Source of the DNA: Syntrophomonas sp.
GTDB lineage: Bacteria; Bacillota; Syntrophomonadia; Syntrophomonadales; Syntrophomonadaceae
NCBI GenBank assembly: GCA_016841245.1
Contig: JAENZN010000006.1
Location: 106,197 to 170,196, forward strand
Direction: 5' to 3'
DNA: 64,000 bases
Positions within the stretch are counted from its first letter, which is position 1. Each line of letters starts with the position of its first letter. Of the stretch, positions 61,184-64,000 are shown in pieces. The position numbers were made by a program, and so were the translations under genes. The notes under the pieces are model-generated. The model ran no database searches and was not told the origin of the DNA. It saw nothing but the letters and a program-made list of their open reading frames with translations.

Positions 61184-61813
61184 ATGGATATTTCTAATGT
61201 AACTAATAATGAAGGGGCTATTGTTGGGGCGATTATAGACGTTGCAACTACTGGCAATAATTATTTTATTGATGAGATAATCGAATTGGGAATTATACTG
61301 TTTTCTTATAATACCCTAACGAAGAATATTGTTATTATAGATGAATATTCTGGTCTGCGTGAGCCTGCCTGTATAATCAATCCTGAGGCCAGCAGAGCTA
61401 ATGGATTAACATATAATGACGTTAAAAATATGAAACTAGATTACCCCCAAATTTTATACTTATTAGATCAAGCAGAACTTATAATAGCTCATAATGTTTC
61501 CTTTAATTGGAATTTCGTTACACAAATGATTCCAGAAGCGACACAAATACCTTGGTATTGTTCTATGAGAAGTATTAACTGGACGAAATATGGATGTAAT
61601 TCCAGGTCTCTTCAATATCTATTATCCGAGCATAAGATAGATGTTGAAATAGCTCAAACAGTTCATTCAAACTGCTTATCCTTGTTTGATTTGCTGTCCC
61701 TTAACGATGCAAATTATTTGTTGGAATTGTTAAATAACCAACCATTTGCCCCGTCTACTTTATTATATAAACAGGACTTATTCAAATCCTTACGTAAAAC
61801 AGCAGTAGTTTAG
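61184..61813 (+). CDS. DnaQ-fold protein with degenerate exonuclease site
   Basis: 209 residues from ATG 61184 (GGAGG 8 bases upstream). Resembles the DEDDh 3'-5' exonuclease domain: GAIIDVATTGNNYFIDEIIELGIILF, INPEASRANGLTYNDV, LIIAHNVSFNWNFV and a C-terminal HSNCLSLFDLL. Catalytic acids are missing: motif I D-x-E is D19-V-A21, motif II FD is F107-N108, and the motif III Asp is S166 (H161 kept). It is therefore probably inactive as a nuclease and may bind nucleic acid or a protein partner. Standing alone with no operon. Confidence 0.75.
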   Translation: MDISNVTNNEGAIVGAIIDVATTGNNYFIDEIIELGIILFSYNTLTKNIVIIDEYSGLREPACIINPEASRANGLTYNDVKNMKLDYPQILYLLDQAELIIAHNVSFNWNFVTQMIPEATQIPWYCSMRSINWTKYGCNSRSLQYLLSEHKIDVEIAQTVHSNCLSLFDLLSLNDANYLLELLNNQPFAPSTLLYKQDLFKSLRKTAVV

Positions 61814-61899
61814 ACTTCTTTTAAATTCCGAGATGATTGAAAACGAAGGTGGAAAATGCAAAATAGTGCCGTGAACGCCATTAATTATCTAATAGTTGA

Positions 61900-61917
61900 G
61901 AGTGATGCAAATCACTC
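61900..61917 (+). repeat. GAGTGAT-GCAA-ATCACTC hairpin
   Basis: A 7-bp perfect stem with a GNRA tetraloop between the DnaQ-like gene and ORF 62021. No T run. Possibly an RNA-stability element. Confidence 0.4.
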
Positions 61918-62020
61918 ATAAATTGTGTACTAGCAAGATAATTTCATGCAGGATAACCACCGAAGCAATTTTATCTTTATACGACTGGATGATATAAACC
62001 TAAATTAGGAGGCGAGAGCA

Positions 62021-62356
62021 ATGATAAAGAAAAATGATAAATTTATTGATAATTGGACTGAAATATATCTGGATACTTTGGAAACATTATATGGCCCTAT
62101 TGACCTACATCCACCAAAAACGATGGAAGAAACAAATTTAGAATGGCTGGAAGTATTTATGCCCTTGGATGAAAGCAAGCAGAATTTGCCAATGGAAGAA
62201 TGCACTGAATACCATATTAATATATATGCAATACTGTACAACCTTGACCTAATCATACTCCACGTACCAATGGACGTAGAGGAGATGAATGAAAGATGGA
62301 TAGAGATTTTTTTGGAAGAGACTCCGATTATGAATAACATCCATCATGCAGCTTAA
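62021..62356 (+). CDS. Hypothetical acidic protein, 111 residues
   Basis: Soluble, Glu/Asp- and Trp-rich (FIDNWTEIYLDTLETLYG; EETNLEWLEVFMPLDES; MDVEEMNERWIEIFLEETP). An internal duplication is visible: a N-W-x-E-I-x-L/F-type motif occurs three times (NWTEIYLDT, LEWLEVFMPL, RWIEIFLEE). TAGGAGG before ATG 62021 and a strong terminator downstream make it a likely real gene. Family not recognised. Confidence 0.75.
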   Translation: MIKKNDKFIDNWTEIYLDTLETLYGPIDLHPPKTMEETNLEWLEVFMPLDESKQNLPMEECTEYHINIYAILYNLDLIILHVPMDVEEMNERWIEIFLEETPIMNNIHHAA

Positions 62357-62424
62357 TAGCGAAGAAGCCATGTGGTAATACATGAAGTTACATTATATGC
62401 TCTATTATACGTATCTCTTCCTAA

Positions 62425-62456
62425 AACCCTGGTCTCAAATAGACCAGGGTTTTTTC
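62425..62456 (+). terminator. Rho-independent terminator
   Basis: AACCCTGGTCT and AGACCAGGGTT around CAAAT, followed by a T run. Confidence 0.9.
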
Positions 62457-62589
62457 ATTAGATATCTTAAATCAATTTAGTTTAAGTAGTCTTGCTATTA
62501 GAATTTGTGCAGGAAAATGTAGAGTAAGAATAGAATTATTATCTAAGTCAATTAGAGTGTGCATTGGTTAATTTTTAAAAGGCGGAACT

Positions 62590-62712
62590 ATGATAAATCG
62601 AGTAATAGAATTTTTAAAAAACAATAAAGTGGGAGTTATCGTCTCTATCTTTACCTTAATGGTTGGAGCTTCTGCGTTGTTTATTTTTGCAAAAATATTA
62701 GAAAAAATCTAA
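62590..62712 (+). CDS. Single-helix small membrane protein, 40 residues
   Basis: ATG 62590 after AAAGGCGG encodes MINRVIEFLKNNKVG, one helix (VIVSIFTLMVGASALFIFA) and KILEKI. Below usual prediction size; supported by ribosome site and topology. Could be a regulatory microprotein or toxin-like peptide; no antitoxin RNA was identified. Confidence 0.5.
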   Translation: MINRVIEFLKNNKVGVIVSIFTLMVGASALFIFAKILEKI

Positions 62713-62899
62713 TATTTAATTCAGGATTTAATAGGTATTTATATTATGTAAAATATCTTGATATGGTGTCTAAATTAAGAAAAAGAAAACAATCACTATG
62801 TGAAAATTGTCTGAAAACTCATTGACATATTTTGATAGAATGAATAGAATAATACTAAGGTTAGTTAAAATATAGTTAAAATCATCTGGGAAGTGAAGT

Positions 62900-62996
62900 T
62901 TAGTTCTCAAAAAGGTAAACTTGTTAACAAAAAAATGGGGTTTGTACGACTGTAAGTCGTAGCCCTAAAACTATTAAATTAGCCTTTTAGAACTAA
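62900..62996 (+). ncRNA. Candidate structured RNA
   Basis: A 14-bp closing stem (TTAGTTCT...AAAAGG at 62900-62915 against CCTTTTAGAACTAA at 62983-62996, with a 2-base bulge) encloses an inner TACGACT-GTA-AGTCGTA hairpin flanked by GGG/CCC. Long-range pairing like this is unlikely by chance in an A/T-rich gap. Directly downstream is an AGGGAGGTAATG site that opens only a few codons. Class not recognised; transcription is unproven. Confidence 0.45.
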
Positions 62997-63064
62997 GGGC
63001 GGAGCTTCAGAGGGTGATAAAATAAAATAGGGAGGTAATGAATGTATAGCCAAAAACCTCCAAA

Positions 63065-63104
63065 GTAAAAGAGCTGGCAAAATAAAAAATGCTGGCTCTT
63101 TTAC
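63065..63104. terminator. Bidirectional terminator
   Basis: GTAAAAGAGC and GCTCTTTTAC, 10-bp perfect stem around an A-rich loop. Serves the minus-strand molbindin gene and any plus-strand transcript of the candidate RNA. Confidence 0.7.
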
Positions 63105-63115
63105 ATACTAATAAG

Positions 63116-63322
63116 CTATCCTTTTATCAAAGATACATTAGATGAATTAAAAACAGCAAAAATCTGATCTCCTTCTTCAAGTCTCATATCATGTGCTGCT
63201 CCAGAAGTAATTGTAGCAGTAACCGCTTGATCTCCGATATCCAGAATAACTTCAGTCATATCCTGTCCTGATTTCACTTTAATTATGGTGCCAACAAGTT
63301 TGTTGGCATCGCTTATTCTCAT
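63116..63322 (-). CDS. mop: Molbindin (Mop/TOBE domain protein)
   Basis: 68 residues, one Mop domain: MRISDANKLVGTIIKVKSG, TEVILDIGDQAVTATITSGAAHDMRLEEGDQIFAVFNSSNVSLI. Oligomers bind molybdate or tungstate as a store or sensor, relevant to the two molybdopterin formate dehydrogenases nearby. Start ATG 63322 follows AAAGGAG; the frame is open far upstream but without signals. Confidence 0.92.
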   Translation of the reverse strand: MRISDANKLVGTIIKVKSGQDMTEVILDIGDQAVTATITSGAAHDMRLEEGDQIFAVFNSSNVSLIKG

Positions 63323-63598
63323 ATAAATTCGCTCCTTTCTGCTTATAAGTTGTACCATGATCATAAACTTTATTCTATCTCCTGAGCTTATCGGAAAGAT
63401 GAGTATTCTGGAGCAGTTTAAGAAACCAAAAACTCGTACCCTTTGCTGAAAAATTTCAACAGCAAAGGAAAAAATGGTGGTCTCCAATAAGTCTATCAAC
63501 TTAAGGAATCTGCTGATATCAGTTATTGGAAGATACACCGAAAAAAACGGATTTCATATAATATTGTAAAAACATTCCAGGGGGTGGAGCATCTGAAT

Positions 63599-63889
63599 AT
63601 GGACAACGATAAAGAGTGGAATTTGATCATGCAGTTGCAGGAAAAGGTAGATAAAGCTAATGAAAAGATAGATGAAGTATCTGTTAAAATAGAAATAATG
63701 CAGACCTTAATCCGTGATTATAACGGGATTAAGGATAGGATAGATATTTGTGAGAGCCGTCTGGATAGAAGTGACGCCAACCGGGAGGGAGAAAGAAATA
63801 CCAATAGGAACGGATGGGAAAATATGGGGTATATTACTGGATTGGTCGGCGCAGCCAGTGCATTGCTGGCAATATTTTTAAACAGGTAA
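63599..63889 (+). CDS. XhlA-like coiled-coil membrane protein
   Basis: 96 residues from ATG 63599 (GGGGGTGGAG upstream; GTG 63584 would overlap that site). A heptad-rich coiled coil (IMQLQEKVDKANEKIDEVSV, IEIMQTLIRDYNGIKDRIDI) precedes one C-terminal helix (YITGLVGAASALLAIFLN), the layout of phage hemolysin XhlA. No other phage lysis or structural genes are visible, so it is either a domesticated copy or at the edge of an element beyond the window. Confidence 0.7.
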   Translation: MDNDKEWNLIMQLQEKVDKANEKIDEVSVKIEIMQTLIRDYNGIKDRIDICESRLDRSDANREGERNTNRNGWENMGYITGLVGAASALLAIFLNR

Positions 63890-63910
63890 TATTAATAGAG
63901 ATTTTTGTAT

Positions 63911-63950
63911 AGAGGGCAGTTTCTCAAAATATAAAGGAACGCCCTCTTGT
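63911..63950 (+). terminator. Possible terminator
   Basis: AGAGGGC and GCCCTCT stem with a long A-rich loop and only a short T-rich tail. Confidence 0.45.
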
Positions 63951-64000
63951 ATATGGCAAAATAAAAGTACATAGAATGGCAGCCTAAAAGTACATAAGCC
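63948..64000 (+). mobile_element. Probable left end of an IS21-type element
   Basis: Beginning TGTATATGG, two 20-base direct repeats of the pattern ATGGCA-N3-TAAAAGTACAT occur at 63953-63972 and 63976-63995. Terminal TG and tandem ~20-bp repeats inside the end are the hallmark of IS21-family transposase binding sites. The element would continue past the window; no transposase is visible here. Confidence 0.5.

Noticed and set aside
63599..63889. Prophage at the window end
   Set aside because: Only one XhlA-like gene is present; no holin, endolysin, integrase or structural genes are visible.

Overview
The window reads as a chromosomal segment of a strictly anaerobic, spore-forming, low-to-mid G+C Firmicute of the Clostridia. 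A Syntrophomonas-like organism (Syntrophomonadaceae) fits best; this is inferred from gene content, not from a database match. Supporting genes are spore photoproduct lyase, class I desulfoferrodoxin, flavodiiron protein, an FeoA/FeoB system, two formate dehydrogenases of the kind used in syntrophic fatty-acid oxidation, a 3-aminobutyryl-CoA ammonia-lyase, heavy cobalamin investment, and strong AGGAGG-type ribosome binding sites with many TTG/GTG starts.

Layout: 0-9 kb has threonine synthase opposite a proposed homoserine kinase, desulfoferrodoxin, spore photoproduct lyase, the ablAB beta-lysine pair and a thioredoxin-reductase-like flavoprotein. 9.5-10.2 kb has five tRNA genes (Asp, Phe, Gly, Cys, Leu) split by a 180-bp nested inverted repeat. 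11.8-20.3 kb is a sigma-54-type regulon: activator-like palindrome, -24/-12 promoter, family III CoA-transferase, BrnQ-type carrier, 3-aminobutyryl-CoA ammonia-lyase, DUF1646 transporter, sigma-54 activator and a Cache/HAMP receptor with no recognisable chemotaxis tip. 21.5-24.3 kb is one 933-residue protein joining a PfkB-like, an AAA+ and a SLOG-like domain. 25-33 kb holds speD, DUF2225, a flavodiiron protein with an added 4Fe-4S domain, a DtxR-FeoA regulator, YibE/F and a methyltransferase. 33-36 kb is a feo iron-uptake operon with a perfect Fur box.

36.7-45.8 kb carries two formate dehydrogenase systems: an exported Tat-type three-subunit enzyme with a cytochrome b, then a cytosolic NuoE/NuoF/catalytic-subunit enzyme whose large subunit is split by a one-base frameshift. 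Both have Cys, not Sec, at the active site. 46-49 kb has a DUF3160 lipoprotein and an FG-GAP-like protein. 50.4-60.3 kb is a cobalamin locus: cobO, a cobalamin riboswitch with terminator, then two surface proteins built from alpha/alpha toroids with SLH anchors, transcobalamin-like DUF4430 modules (one fused to a toroid, one on a lipoprotein), and a complete ECF transporter. Together these look like a bacterial counterpart of intrinsic factor/transcobalamin feeding an ECF vitamin B12 importer. 61-64 kb holds a DnaQ-fold protein lacking its catalytic acids, small orphan genes, a candidate structured RNA, a molbindin, an XhlA-like protein and what looks like the start of an IS21-type element.

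Gene-free stretches hold several decayed minus-strand gene fragments (near 2.0, 11.6, 20.4, 21.3 and 26.2 kb) and a truncated plus-strand PHP-domain start (4.2 kb), suggesting repeated gene erosion. No CRISPR array, rRNA gene or complete transposase was seen. All functions come from reading the translated sequence; no database search was run.
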